From Aphanomyces cochlioides (taxonomy: Eukaryota; Oomycota; Saprolegniomycetes; Saprolegniales; Verrucalvaceae): a DNA stretch of 64,000 nt. This document shows, piece by piece, positions 21,005-31,084 of this stretch. The notes under the pieces were generated by a model. That model searched no databases, was not told the DNA's origin, and was given only the letters and a program-made list of their open reading frames with translations. The stretch covers positions 248,001-312,000 of the forward strand of contig JAHQRK010000037.1 in the NCBI GenBank assembly GCA_019828595.1, read 5' to 3'. Within the stretch, counting starts at the first letter, position 1. Every line of letters begins with the position of its first letter. The translations under genes were made by a program, and so were the position numbers.

Positions 21005-22985
21005 CAGGGGTCGTCAGCATCCACACGTCTTACGGATAATGATACGGATAGAACTGAATATTGGAGTGCTGTCACACTTTGGCCCTTCAAAAAGAAATAC
21101 TCGATGTCTTATAAAATGTCAAGACTATAAAAAGAAAAGATTCATTTATCCGAAATTTGCTCATATCCGAATATTAGACATTGGAAGAGCTGCTTGATCC
21201 ACAGGAAGAACAGCTTGAATCATCTTCGAGCTCATCACTTGGCGGCTGGCTGTTCTCCGCATCCAACGTTGAGATATGCTTGTGGAGGTCAAGAAGATCC
21301 TTTTCAGATTTCCTAATACAACCATAGATCATAGATGACGTCAGCGACTCAATCGCGATATCGAGTCGACTCCCAACATCGGCAAAGGTAGTGCTAGTGT
21401 TGTATTGTCTACCGACAGATTCTTTTGTGATAGCCCAAATCAACTCGATTGGTTGAAGATTGGAGTGGTGTGGAGGGCTATATAACACACGGTGACCAGC
21501 TTCACAAGCCATCGTAAAAACAAGAGGTAAGGTATTCTCCACCAAAGGTCTCAATTTTGACCAAATTGCAGACTTCAGATCGGAGGGATCAATCAAAATT
21601 TGTCGGTCTTGGCAAGCCACTATTAGCTCGTGTTTCAACCAAGAGAAGCGAGGTGTTCCATCAGGTAAGCGCTTGTGATACTTTGCGTTATCCATCACAA
21701 TGATAGCATTGGATATGCGCAACTCTGACAATTTCTCAAGCAAGCGCTTGAACCACTTGACGAAATACGTGTGGTCAAACATTCCATGGTAGTCTTTTGT
21801 TTGTCGATTTCCCCCCTGAAATTTATCGTAGCATACAAATTTTGAATCGTCAAGTCCACCGTCAATGATGGCTCCAATGAAGCAAAAACGCTGGCCTTTG
21901 TATTTTGGTTTCGGGTGCGTGTCGAGGATGTCATTAGGATCATAGAGGGACAATTCGTCTTTTGCATAATGGTGATGAATATAACTTTCATCAAGATACA
22001 CCATTGTTGATTTGTTTGCCTGATTGACATGCTGAGTAGCACTGCATATTTGACGCACGTATTCATCACGCAACATTGTGTTCTTCTCGGTCATAGACAG
22101 TGACTTAGTACCTTTTTTGCTGCCTCGTAAATACCTACACTTCTTTAAGAATCTCTGCACTGACCGCAATGCAGCGTTCTTTTCCTTAGCACTGCTCTCG
22201 TCGTAGTGTATTATCTCTATTGATCCAAACATGAGAAACTCTACCATATTATACCAAAGATATATACCTATTGATTTCAAATACACCATGACATCTTTGG
22301 CGACAACTCGCTCTCGTCGTTGTCGTTTGTCTCTGACGAATTTTTGGACATTTGAAATGGTGTCGATTGTTGCAGGGATCTTAGTTGGCTTTGCATTCCT
22401 GTTTGAGGGCGGCATTGCAACATTAATCGCTCTCTGATGGACATACGTCCGCCAAATTCTTTGGATTGTGTCACAGCTTCGACCTAATAGTGTCGCAATT
22501 CTGGCGCTGACATCATATCGAGAGCTGGTACAATGCATTTCGTGCCTCATTTGAGCGTGCATGCGCAATATACACAGATGCTCTTCTTTTGTGAGAGCAG
22601 GAGGCCGACCCGACTTGACATAGCTACAAATCTCGTTGTAGATGCTTGCATTCACGTCCATGCGCGCACGAGTGGTCATTATCACCAAAACAGATGTGTA
22701 GTATTAATACCACAGAGGTTTGTAACGGATCAAGTCTTCAAAATTTGATATGGCACATTTTGTAAACTTATACAATTTTTTGAAGATTATAATTATTCGC
22801 AGTAAAGTTTGGCCCTAACCTTCTGGTTTTTGGATTATATTTCACGTGTGTTTCGTTTTCAGAGGTAATGAGTTGAACAGGGGTATCCAGCGTACAAATT
22901 CACATGGTTTGGAAAAAGAACGAGTGAAAACGGATGTGTCAATCATCTCCTGCAACTCAAGACGTGTGGATGCTGTCGACCCCTG
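21005..22985 (-). mobile_element. Tc1/IS630-like transposon nested in the Polinton left terminal repeat
   Basis: This 1981 bp element has ends of 27 bp, CAGGGGTCGTCAGCATCCAC at 21005 and its near-perfect reverse complement (one mismatch) ending at 22985. TTA occurs on both sides (21002-21004 and 22986-22988). The intact Polinton right repeat reads straight through this site (GAATTTAATTTAGAATATTT in reverse complement), which proves the empty site. It carries one long transposase gene. Confidence 0.92.
21174..22688 (-). CDS. Tc1/mariner (IS630-like) DDE transposase
   Basis: An uninterrupted protein of up to 504 residues. The N-terminal third has a helix-turn-helix-like segment (VSARIATLLGRSCDTIQRIW). 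The DDE_3-type catalytic core has VYLDESYIHHHY, IIVMDNAKYHKR and PPHHSNLQPIELIWAITK, giving the D, D, E residues. The C-terminus is acidic and Ser-rich. The likely start is the ATG at 22688 or the next Met (MTTRARMDV). It appears potentially functional and so is younger than the decayed Polinton around it. Confidence 0.88.
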   Translation of the reverse strand: MVIMTTRARMDVNASIYNEICSYVKSGRPPALTKEEHLCILRMHAQMRHEMHCTSSRYDVSARIATLLGRSCDTIQRIWRTYVHQRAINVAMPPSNRNAKPTKIPATIDTISNVQKFVRDKRQRRERVVAKDVMVYLKSIGIYLWYNMVEFLMFGSIEIIHYDESSAKEKNAALRSVQRFLKKCRYLRGSKKGTKSLSMTEKNTMLRDEYVRQICSATQHVNQANKSTMVYLDESYIHHHYAKDELSLYDPNDILDTHPKPKYKGQRFCFIGAIIDGGLDDSKFVCYDKFQGGNRQTKDYHGMFDHTYFVKWFKRLLEKLSELRISNAIIVMDNAKYHKRLPDGTPRFSWLKHELIVACQDRQILIDPSDLKSAIWSKLRPLVENTLPLVFTMACEAGHRVLYSPPHHSNLQPIELIWAITKESVGRQYNTSTTFADVGSRLDIAIESLTSSMIYGCIRKSEKDLLDLHKHISTLDAENSQPPSDELEDDSSCSSCGSSSSSNV

Positions 22986-23039
22986 TTAGAATATTTCCAG
23001 ATAACTACATAAGAAAGTTTTGCCATTATTATTCAACAT

Positions 23040-24047
23040 TTACTCATCTGATAGCATTGAATAAATCTTGCCACAAATCTTGTTCAAAGATGCCAAAGAA
23101 GTACCATTAAGACCAATATCCAATCCACATTCTTCCAATTCAATCTTGTCATTTAGACTTCTCAAGAAGTTCCATTGAACATAGTTGGTAACAATACCAT
23201 GAACTACGTCAAGATGACCAATTTCAGCTTCAACTTCGCATCCCAATAAATCTTGAGCATTCCTTGAGCCAAATCATCTCGTTTCGCTTCCACAATGCAT
23301 ACCTTTTTATCACCACGTCGAAGAACAAAATCAAAATGTCCATGAGCCATAGCATAATCACCATTCAAATCTTCTTCGACTTCAAGAATAACATTGCCAT
23401 TGAAAAGGAAGCACACGCAGATAAGGATTGGAGCAATCACGTGAAGTCGTTGGCTTTCGTTTCCAACTGTTATTGGCTTCATACTCTTCGTTGCGTAGAA
23501 TAAATACTCGGCAAGAAAGTTGAGCAGTGAATCCGGTATTTTCTTGTGTGGTTGAGTATATTGCGTTGTTTCAAAAACATCTCGAACGTCTGACCAAGAT
23601 ACGTAGGAATATCCCGTCGAATTGGAGTGCTTTTGACTTCTTTTTGTTGGAACCAAGAATCTCATTCAATTGATCCCATCTTGCTTTTCGTTTTGGTTGA
23701 GGTTTTTTCACATGAGCTTCAGACTTGACCACATTCATATCAGGGACTACAACCAAAACGTGAATTCTTCTTTTCGGCGGATCGGATTTGAAATAATCAT
23801 CAATTCCCCACGTAGGATCCATGTCTTGCAAGGTTTCGAGATCGTCAAGAGTCATCGTTTTCGCTTCAGCACTGCTCAACCATGCATCATCCTTCAATGC
23901 CAAATAAAGCTTCAGGTAATGAGCACGTCCAGCGTACTGAATCTCTTTTTTGATACACTTCTTGAGATCACCAACAATTAAGGAAGCATCAATCTTGATG
24001 GGGAACGGTTTAGCTTCAAAGACAACGGCGCACAACAAGTTCAGCAT
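23040..24047 (-). pseudogene. Crinkler (CRN) effector with nuclease-like C-terminus, two frameshifts
   Basis: The N-terminus has the ubiquitin-like header domain of oomycete Crinklers: it starts MLNLLCAVVFEAKPF, carries LKLYLALKDDAWL (the LxLFLAK-type motif) and ends in the conserved block RRIHVLVVVP. The second part carries GHFDFVLRRGDKKVCIVEAK, a D...ExK arrangement like the PD-(D/E)xK nuclease domains of some Crinklers. The third part continues after a shift near 23255 (MGCEVEAEIGHLDVVHGIV). The first shift is near 23640. Crinklers act inside host cells or the nucleus. It lies inside the Polinton, minus strand, beside the nested transposon. I chose the Met at 24047 because it matches the family start. 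As it stands it cannot make the full protein. Confidence 0.82.
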
Positions 24048-24382
24048 TTTTGGAAATGGGTGATGGTGATTCATTCACTTTAAAAAATGATAAACTGTAT
24101 AACATAATATATCAATGGTAAAATTACTTGGATTTAAAGTACAGTATCGCCCATCAAGAACAAAAAATATAGAGCCTTTCTCAGCGATGGATCACACGTT
24201 GATTTCGGTGATAAACGATATCAGCAAAGAGTATTAGGTATTTACAGTCATTTAGATCACAATGATAAAGTTAGACATGAAAACTATTATAAAAGACACA
24301 ACAAGAACTATCCTCAATATTCAGCTGATTGGTTCTCAAAACAGTATTTGTGGTGATCAATTTATAAGTGAATTAACTCTAA

Positions 24383-24742
24383 TTACTCCATTTTTTCATC
24401 CTTTGGAGCCTCGGCAGGAATCACTTCATTTTGAATGCGTAATTGCTCCAATTGAGTATCGATTTCCAATTGACGTTCGGCAAGATAGGCAGCATGGACC
24501 GTATTGAACTTTACGTCCTTTTTTATTGAGTCTTCGCGGATTTTCAAGGCCTTTTCACGCGTGGCTAAAGCTCGTTCTCTGGCAGCAAGCGCACGTTTTT
24601 CAGCCGCAATCTGGCGCTTGATCGATTCGATTTCCTTCTTTTCGATTTACTTGCTTTCTTCATTAAGAGCAGCCTTTTCATTGAGGATTTCGTTGGCCGC
24701 AAAGTTGTGGGCGGCATACTTGTCGTTGTTTTGCTGATCCAT
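24383..24742 (-). pseudogene. Polinton coiled-coil protein with an in-frame stop
   Basis: A 119-codon reading frame starts MDQQNNDKYAAHNFAANEIL. It is interrupted by a TAA at 24647-24649 (codon 32), then continues in the same frame as a charged, heptad-like helix (KRQIAAEKRALAARERALAT) ending DEKME. No family is recognised. The continuity of frame across the stop argues for a recently broken gene. Confidence 0.6.
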
Positions 24743-24864
24743 GGTGAAATCAAAAGTGAAGCTTGTGTATTCATATTTAGAAAGCAATCTAGACGTTGCA
24801 ATCTAGAACATTTGAAATATTTAATTAATTCTATTTTTTATATAAGCTATCTATATAGTTAGCT

Positions 24865-25125
24865 ATGACCACGATAACATTTGGAAAATACAGAAATGAA
24901 AATATTGAAGATATCTTTGAAACTGATAAGTCCTACTGCAAATGGATGTATAAGCAAACAATGATCTTAGATCAACATCCAGAAATTAAAGAATTTCTAC
25001 GAATGAAATTCGTTGGAACTGATACATCATCTACTATTAATTTTGGCAAATATAAAGGAAGAACTTTAAATAGAATCTATAACAGTGATCCTGATTACAT
25101 TGATTGGTTAAAATCAAATTGTTAA
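24865..25125 (+). CDS. small protein with two DUF3820-like FGKYKG repeats
   Basis: This intact 86-residue protein contains two copies of a motif with Phe-Gly-Lys-Tyr: ITFGKYRNENIEDIF near the N-terminus and INFGKYKGRTLNRIY near the C-terminus, each followed by a short Tyr/Trp-rich helix (YIDWLKSN). The motif resembles the DUF3820 domain found at the end of exonuclease X proteins and in large DNA viruses. The function here is unknown. It is one of few unbroken Polinton genes. Confidence 0.65.
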   Translation: MTTITFGKYRNENIEDIFETDKSYCKWMYKQTMILDQHPEIKEFLRMKFVGTDTSSTINFGKYKGRTLNRIYNSDPDYIDWLKSNC

Positions 25126-25209
25126 AATGACTCATTATTGACTGAATTAAATAAATATCCTTAGAAATAGTATTTCATTTATTATACATACAATAGTAAT
25201 TCAAGCATA

Positions 25210-25671
25210 ATGCCTTATCATTCAGTGAAATTAAATATTTCTAAGGATCAACAAAAGAAAGCTCTCCGAGGTGCTAAAATCCGATTAACTCCAAGTTCTA
25301 TTGGTCAAGGTCAGTTAGTATTTCTTCATCCGCTTAACTATAAAAAAGTAGTCAATGCAAAAGGGGGCATTAACTTGGAATTGAGCCCAGGGGAGATTAT
25401 GCATACTGCTGCTCAAAACGGAATGGTTGGACCTGTTAGTGATATGAGTGGATCTGGTATTTTTGATAGCATTTGGGATGGCTTGAAATCTGCTGGTAAA
25501 TGGCTTAAAGATTCGGGTGTTGGATCTGCGTTAGCCGATGTCGCCCAAACAGTAGCCACTCCATTCGTTGGTCCAGAAATTGCAAATACTGGACGTCAAA
25601 TCCTAAAATCGGCAACTGGAGTAGGTCTTAAAGCTAAAAAAAAGATGAAAGGCAGTGGCCTTTACTTATAG
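25210..25671 (+). CDS. putative virion core or membrane-active minor capsid protein
   Basis: An intact 153-residue protein. The N-terminal half is basic (VKLNISKDQQKKALRGAKIR), of a type seen beside capsid genes in Polinton-like viruses. The C-terminal half has GSGIFDSIWDGLKSAGKWLK, an amphipathic helix reminiscent of adenovirus protein VI or X-like proteins, followed by a Lys-rich tail ending MKGSGLYL. It lies between the DUF3820-like gene and the protease. The assignment rests on position and composition, not on a clear homologue. Confidence 0.5.
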   Translation: MPYHSVKLNISKDQQKKALRGAKIRLTPSSIGQGQLVFLHPLNYKKVVNAKGGINLELSPGEIMHTAAQNGMVGPVSDMSGSGIFDSIWDGLKSAGKWLKDSGVGSALADVAQTVATPFVGPEIANTGRQILKSATGVGLKAKKKMKGSGLYL

Positions 25672-26048
25672 ACATCTTTGAATAATCTATAATATTCATG
25701 ATTTGATTTATTATTGATATAATACAATCATAAGCAACATAGGCCACCACAATCGGTTGCTTCCAATGTTTGAAGCTCTTTGTTGGTGGAACTCCGTTTG
25801 TAATCTTTTGGAATTGCTAATGGCTTCTCTTCAGCATATGAATCGAAGTACATTTTTTTTGTAGTATTACACGCAACCCAATGTGAACCTCCGCCATTGC
25901 TGTCAAGATTAATAATGTAATTTTTTATTGATTTATTTTTGAGGTATGATTTCAACTCATTCAATCTACATTCCATGACATTTTTAATTTCAAGTTTTTG
26001 ACACAAATTTTATCAATCCGAAATAGAAGTTCTTTTGGTAAAATCCAT
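25662..26048 (-). pseudogene. adenain-like cysteine protease, broken by stops
   Basis: The core carries the adenovirus-protease/Ulp1 order: GGGSHWVACN (catalytic His), MYFDSYAEE (acidic residue), KELQTLEATDCGGLCC (Gln and catalytic Cys). It should process capsid precursors. The same frame contains TGA-TAA at 26010-26015 after an 11-codon start, and a TGA at 25728-25730 just beyond the catalytic Cys. Coding-like sequence continues past it to 25662. The gene is tail-to-tail with the putative core protein and overlaps it by 10 bp. Confidence 0.72.
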
Positions 26049-26152
26049 AACTTTTCTATGAATAGTATATTCTTGTATTTAATTTAATTTTTAATTGTAT
26101 TTTTTTATCAGAGGTTGAATATACAGATATCTTAATTAAATATTAAAACAAT

Positions 26153-27855
26153 ATGAGCTCAGACGGTGATATCGTGGCTGTTCAAACTTCATTAAATGAT
26201 AACTTAGCAGATGCTTCCACTGTTCATTTTAGTGGTAAAAACTATACCTTTATTACTGATTCTACCAGTAACTCTGGTAGTTTCAGTTCTGGTCAAATTC
26301 AATTTGATCTGTCTACGCTTAACTCCCAAAGTCAGTGGATTTCTCTTCCAGAAGCCGTTATTGAATTTCCTGTAAAGGTGACTGCATCTGTTTTAACTGC
26401 TGGTACTGGCACCGAAACGACAAAATCCATCGCTGCAGCTGCTACTACAATTATCAAAAATGGGTGGCATCAATGGATTGATTCTGCTCAATTGATTATT
26501 AATGGTCAAACAATTCAATCTGCTCAACCATATGAAAATGTTGCTGGTTCGTTCCGTATCCTAAGTTCTTGGTCCCAAGATACTCTTAAGAAATGGGGCC
26601 CTACTTGTGGCGTTGCTTTAGATGATTGTACAGGTGATTTAACAAGTACGGTATCTGCAACTGTTGGATTAGCTAATGCTACTTATAGTAGTATGGCTAC
26701 TAACGTAAAAGGATTTGATTGTGTAAATAATCAAAGTATTTTATTGAATAAAGGTATTATTGCAAGAAACTCAGTTACTAATTCTGATATTAATCTTTCT
26801 TCTGCTTCTATTCAAACTACTATTCTTGGTGCTTCTGCTATGAAAACAGCTGGTCAAAGCCACGTTTCATCTGTTGCTGCTGGATCTAATACGGCGAATG
26901 GTGCATTATATTCAGCTTACTATATGGCAACTGTTCGTCTTCGTGATCTTTGTGATATCAATGACTTTCCAGTGGTCAAAAATCTTAAAGGCTTTCTTTA
27001 CTTATCGTTCAACAGTAGTCAAGTCAATCTTACTGGTACGGCTGCGGCACTGCAATTTCTGCTGTAAGTATTACTCCCTAAACTGGTAGAACCACGCCAT
27101 TTATGATCAATAATACTTCAAGTGGTCTTGTATTAGGCCAATATGCTACAACTGCTCCAGTTGTTCAAATTGTTGGTTCGGTTGATGCTACAACTGCTGG
27201 GGCCATTGGATCGGCTGGTCCATTACTCACGAATGCTCGTCTTCTTGTGTCATATTACATTGCTAATCCTAAGACTGATTCGGCACTAACTCAATCTAGC
27301 AAATTCTCCACCTCGTATGAAAAAATTGTTAATCCATTGACCGTTGCTGCTGGAGCTTCTATCAATTACACGATTTCTACCAGTATTCCAAATCCTCGTA
27401 AATTGCTTCTTCTTCCATTATGGCAAAATCTTGGTGGTGTTTCACATTTATCAAATCCTGAAGTTAGCTGTTTTGATTCGGTCCCCGCGACGAGTGGTCC
27501 ATACGCCACCTTAGCAAATCTCCAAGTCTATTTAGCTAACAAGCCAATGTATCAATATCCTATTCAATACAATTTTGAACAATGGGTATCTGAAAATTCT
27601 CAACTTGGCCTTCACGGATCAATGGTTTCTGAAGATACAAGTGGGCTCCTTACTCAACAATCATTCGAGCAAAATCACCGCTTCTATGTTGTTGATTTGA
27701 GTCGCCGTATGACATCTGAAGATGACAGTTCTAAATCTGTTCAAATCAGTTTTACTAATCCTTCATCTACTTTTGGTATGAAAGTCATTGCTATTGTATG
27801 GTATGAAAAACAATGGGTAATCAATACCGCTACTTGTCAATTAGCAACTGTTTAG
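26153..27855 (+). pseudogene. major capsid protein (double-jelly-roll type), frameshift plus stop
   Basis: The first frame runs 26153-27067 and the second from about 27040 to 27855. In the second frame a TAA at 27079-27081 precedes the next Met at 27103. Together they span about 567 codons, a usual size for a Polinton major capsid. The protein is Ser/Thr-rich with beta-strand character, and the segment ending EKIVNPLTVAAGASINYTIS is like capsid proteins of Polinton-like viruses. The assignment is supported by size, position between protease and penton genes, and order, rather than by a signature motif. It has one frameshift and one nonsense change. Confidence 0.7.
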
Positions 27856-27925
27856 ATATTTCAGTTTTTTACACCTCCGTTTACTATTTCTCCTTCTATT
27901 TTTTCATAAATAACTTGCTTATAAA

Positions 27926-27961
27926 ATAACAAAGTTATTGAGATATCTTCGATATCATATA
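27926..27961 (+). promoter_or_regulatory. shared Polinton upstream motif, copy 1
   Basis: Contains AACAAAGTTATTGAGATATC followed by TTCGATATCATATA, 22 bp before the ATG at 27984. The core GATATCTTCGATATC is nearly palindromic. The same motif precedes three other Polinton genes. Confidence 0.75.
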
Positions 27962-27983
27962 CAGGCAATTATAGATAACAAAG

Positions 27984-28298
27984 ATGGCTACTAAATTATT
28001 ATACTATCGAAGCTTAGAAGACCATATGCAAAAATATATGGAGCAAGTTAAGCTGAATGAGTTAAATGAAGAATATCAGTTAGCTCAAAGTAAAATTGTT
28101 CGTGAAAGCGAATTAATGAATCTATCACAAGCTGATACAATCAATAGATTAAAACAATTACAAGATGAGATCAAAAATCAAACATCTACAGCTGTAATAC
28201 CATTATCTAAAACAAATGCTCCCGAAAGTGAATCTGCGAAAGCTTTTACTAAACCAACAATAAAAACATCTCCAAAATCATCATCTCCATTACTTTAG
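27984..28298 (+). CDS. small Polinton coiled-coil protein, possibly frameshifted at its end
   Basis: A 104-residue protein with a helical, charged middle (KYMEQVKLNELNEEYQLAQS) and a Ser/Thr/Pro/Lys tail. After its stop, another frame stays open from about 28318 to 28424 and reads well (NSYIVYPAKPLDVQTL), so the real C-terminus may have been separated by a shift. No family is recognised. It is preceded by the shared upstream motif. Confidence 0.55.
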   Translation: MATKLLYYRSLEDHMQKYMEQVKLNELNEEYQLAQSKIVRESELMNLSQADTINRLKQLQDEIKNQTSTAVIPLSKTNAPESESAKAFTKPTIKTSPKSSSPLL

Positions 28299-28459
28299 AT
28301 GACTTCTCAAGTGGGACAGTTGCACCAGCAAAATTACCTCTAAACAGTTATATTGTATATCCCGCCAAACCTCTGGATGTACAAACTCTCTGTAATCTGA
28401 TACAACCAATGGACCAATAAGATCCGGCTTCAAATTCACTTTGAGCGCGAACTGAAGGC

Positions 28460-29389
28460 ATGCCGCCAAGTCAAGGACATCAGGTCGCCTCCGGCCGCCC
28501 CTCCCTTAAAGGAATTAGGGCTGCAAAAATAAAGTTTAAACAAGACCGATTCGACTACAGAAAACAACTCCATGTTATCAACCATTACAAGGAATTTGGC
28601 ATTCAAGAAGCTATAGACGAGTTCTTCGGGAATTTGAAAGGCACGGATCGTGAAACGGCAATGCTTCTTGCGGACACGACGGGCACAAAGTACCCACTCT
28701 TCTTGGTCTTGAAAACCACGGTGGCCAAGCAAGCAAGTGTTGTGGAAGCCAACCTTAGCGAAAGACATGGCTTCGGCGTTCATGTGTGGAAGGAAATTTT
28801 GGAGCTGCAGGAGATGTACCCATCACAGATTTATGGCAATCCTACGGCGTGGTGGAACTCAGATATATCGCTGCGGTTTCTAGCTTACCACTTTGGTCAT
28901 CGGCAAGGGAAGAATATGCCAAACATTTTGCTTCTTTGGGACGACTTTAGTGCGCATTTTACACCTGCTGTCCAGGCCTATGCAGATACCCTTAATGTCG
29001 TGCTCGAAAAGATTCCACCAACCTTCACGTGGATATGTCAGCCTGCTGATGTCGCTTGGATGCGACCTTTGAAGTCCAGGTTGAGAAAATCATGGCTTTC
29101 ATTCCTTATGAAGGAGATTACCTGTCACCAGGCTCAAGCCGAAGGGTTCCGTTTGCGTGCCCCGTCACGCTTTGACATTGTCCAGTGGGTGAACGCAGCA
29201 TGGGAAGATATCCCTAGGAAGTGTATTGTCAATGGTTTCGTGAAGTGTAAGGTTATCTCACATGCCGAACAGACATTGACAAACGACATCGAACCTGTGG
29301 CTGATGATGACAATGTGACCTGTAAAGTGGCTGAATACCTCGTTGAGACGCGCCAAGCAATTGTCTTGGCCGATGAGGATGACGTGTAG
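28460..29389 (+). pseudogene. pogo/Tigger-like transposase with internal deletion
   Basis: A 309-codon open frame with a helix-turn-helix start (RKQLHVINHYKEFGIQEAID) that jumps, after FFGNLKGTDRETAMLLADTT, into the DDE_1 catalytic domain (TKYPLFLVLKT, NILLLWDDFSAHFT, TWICQPADVAWMRPLKSRLR). The middle, including the first catalytic Asp region, is missing. It is embedded in the Polinton between two small genes, and GC content is markedly higher than around it. Terminal repeats could not be found; the insertion probably lies within about 28425-29610. Confidence 0.75.
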
Positions 29390-29628
29390 GCCTCCGAGGA
29401 TATCTATAATGCATGAGAGGTTTGATTGACATGATACCTTAGCTTCTAGTGACATGGGTAGATAGTTGTTGGATTTGGTGGGCGCTGCAGGAGGGTTCTC
29501 GAGGTAAACCCCCCTCCTGAATCGAATGGTGCCATCAAAATTGACGTCAGTTGAAAGTCGCGTGATCCTGAGACACATATTTGGCATCATTTAATTGGTC
29601 GATTGTAACGATACACCTTTTATACTAT

Positions 29629-29997
29629 ATGGATTCAATTTTAGAGTCTCCAAAACAACAATCACTTTTTCAAAAAGAACTTTTTGAAAATATTGAATCC
29701 AGAAGTCGCGGAAGTAGTAGAGGTTCAAGTCCTACTTATAGTGATGTTCCAACAGTAACAGCAACAGAATCAACGTCAGGAGCTACAAGTGGTAGCAAAA
29801 ATATTGAAAATCCTCCTAAACTTAATTATAAAACTGTTGAAAAGCAATTAAGAGAATATTACAAAGATAATATTGAAAAATTTAACAAAGTCATGAAAAA
29901 GGTCAATCAATTGCCAAGGAATGAGAAAATACCATACATGAATAGAAAGATATCTGGAGGAGGATTAAGAAAACGTAGAAAAAAATTAATGAAATAA
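29629..29997 (+). CDS. small basic-tailed Polinton protein of unknown function
   Basis: An intact 122-residue protein: Ser/Thr-rich N-terminal half, then a helical charged region (KQLREYYKDNIEKFNKVMKK), ending in SGGGLRKRRKKLMK. The Gly-Gly followed by a strongly basic tail resembles small core or maturation-cleaved proteins, but no family is recognised. Confidence 0.55.
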   Translation: MDSILESPKQQSLFQKELFENIESRSRGSSRGSSPTYSDVPTVTATESTSGATSGSKNIENPPKLNYKTVEKQLREYYKDNIEKFNKVMKKVNQLPRNEKIPYMNRKISGGGLRKRRKKLMK

Positions 29998-30000
29998 GAA

Positions 30001-30034
30001 ATAACAAAGTTATTATATCTTCAATGTCATATAG
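30001..30034 (+). promoter_or_regulatory. shared Polinton upstream motif, copy 2
   Basis: ATAACAAAGTTATTATATCT then TCAATGTCATATAG, 6 bp before the ATG at 30041. It is the most diverged of the four copies, with a shortened centre. Confidence 0.65.
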
Positions 30035-30040
30035 TCAAAA

Positions 30041-30178
30041 ATGAGATCTCAAGCCATTAAACGATTAAAAAACAAGTTTTATCTAAAATATTACATGATT
30101 AAAGCAGGAAATGACAATCCTCAGCTAAAAAAAGAAATGGATGATATTTTAAAAAAATTAGAGAAGCTACTAAAATAA
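30041..30178 (+). CDS. 45-residue basic helical protein
   Basis: A small intact frame starting MRSQAIKRLKNKFYLKYY, followed by an amphipathic Lys-rich helix. It has the shared upstream motif directly in front, the main reason to believe it is a real gene. The function is unknown. Confidence 0.5.
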   Translation: MRSQAIKRLKNKFYLKYYMIKAGNDNPQLKKEMDDILKKLEKLLK

Positions 30179-30232
30179 TCAAGCTGAAGTAATTTTTTTG
30201 TACTAAACTGTAGTATCTTTGTGCTTAAAAAG

Positions 30233-31051
30233 TTACTTAATAGTTAAATTCTTATCTAAAATGTTTAACACATAGCCATTTTGATCATAAAAGCTGAGAG
30301 TTAATTCACGATGAGCACCGATATAAGGGACAAATTGCTGATAATTTGGACTGGCATCTATAATAGATCCAATGGAAACTCCACGGTTTGTAAATGTATG
30401 AATTAATTGAGAGTTAGCGCTAAATGGATTATAGACACAAGAGAGACGGACTTGAACAGCGCTAATAGGATTAACATTAGGAGTATAATCACTTGATTTA
30501 GTCTGCGTTCCACTATTAGTAGAAGAGGCTGGATACGTTCCAGCATTGAATCCAATTGTATCTTTGAAATCATTCGTTGATGCAATTGTTAATTGATAAT
30601 GCTGATTTGCGCTTGCTGGAAAAGTCATTCCACCAGAAGTATAACCAGCAGGAAGACTAGTCGGAAGTGGTGTTGTGTTGAATTGGACTTGATAGGATGT
30701 GGGTGAAATGCTAAATGAAGCATAGTACGTATTCACTCCACTTGTATTATTCGTAATATAATAACCGCCCTGAATCAATGTATATTGCAAGAAATTATTT
30801 AGATCACTGATATTGTAGGCTCCGTCAGGAATTGTAATATTTAACGTATCTGAGCCACCATTTTTAGGAATTGTAAGAGTAAACTTATTGTTATTCAATG
30901 GAGCACTATTAATATTATACCAACTGTAATAAATGAAAGCTTGACCAACGCTCACTTCATAATCATTCAGATCAATAGTTGATGCGAGTTAAACTTTGTA
31001 AGTATTAGAACTTACGTAATTAGTGCTATTGATAATGATAGGGAATGACAT
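30233..31051 (-). pseudogene. minor capsid (penton) protein with one nonsense codon
   Basis: A 272-codon frame starting at the ATG at 31051. A TAA at 30989-30991 (codon 21) splits it; the remainder is open to 30233. The body looks like Polinton and Polinton-like virus penton proteins: FIYYSWYNINSAPLNNNKFT near the start, the IPDGAYNISDLNNFLQYTL block, and a C-terminal ELTLSFYDQNGYVLNILDK segment. A single jelly-roll fold is expected at the vertices. It is opposite in direction to the neighbouring ATPase and shares its upstream region. Confidence 0.75.
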
Positions 31052-31084
31052 TTTATGTATATTACAATATACAAAAATATTACA

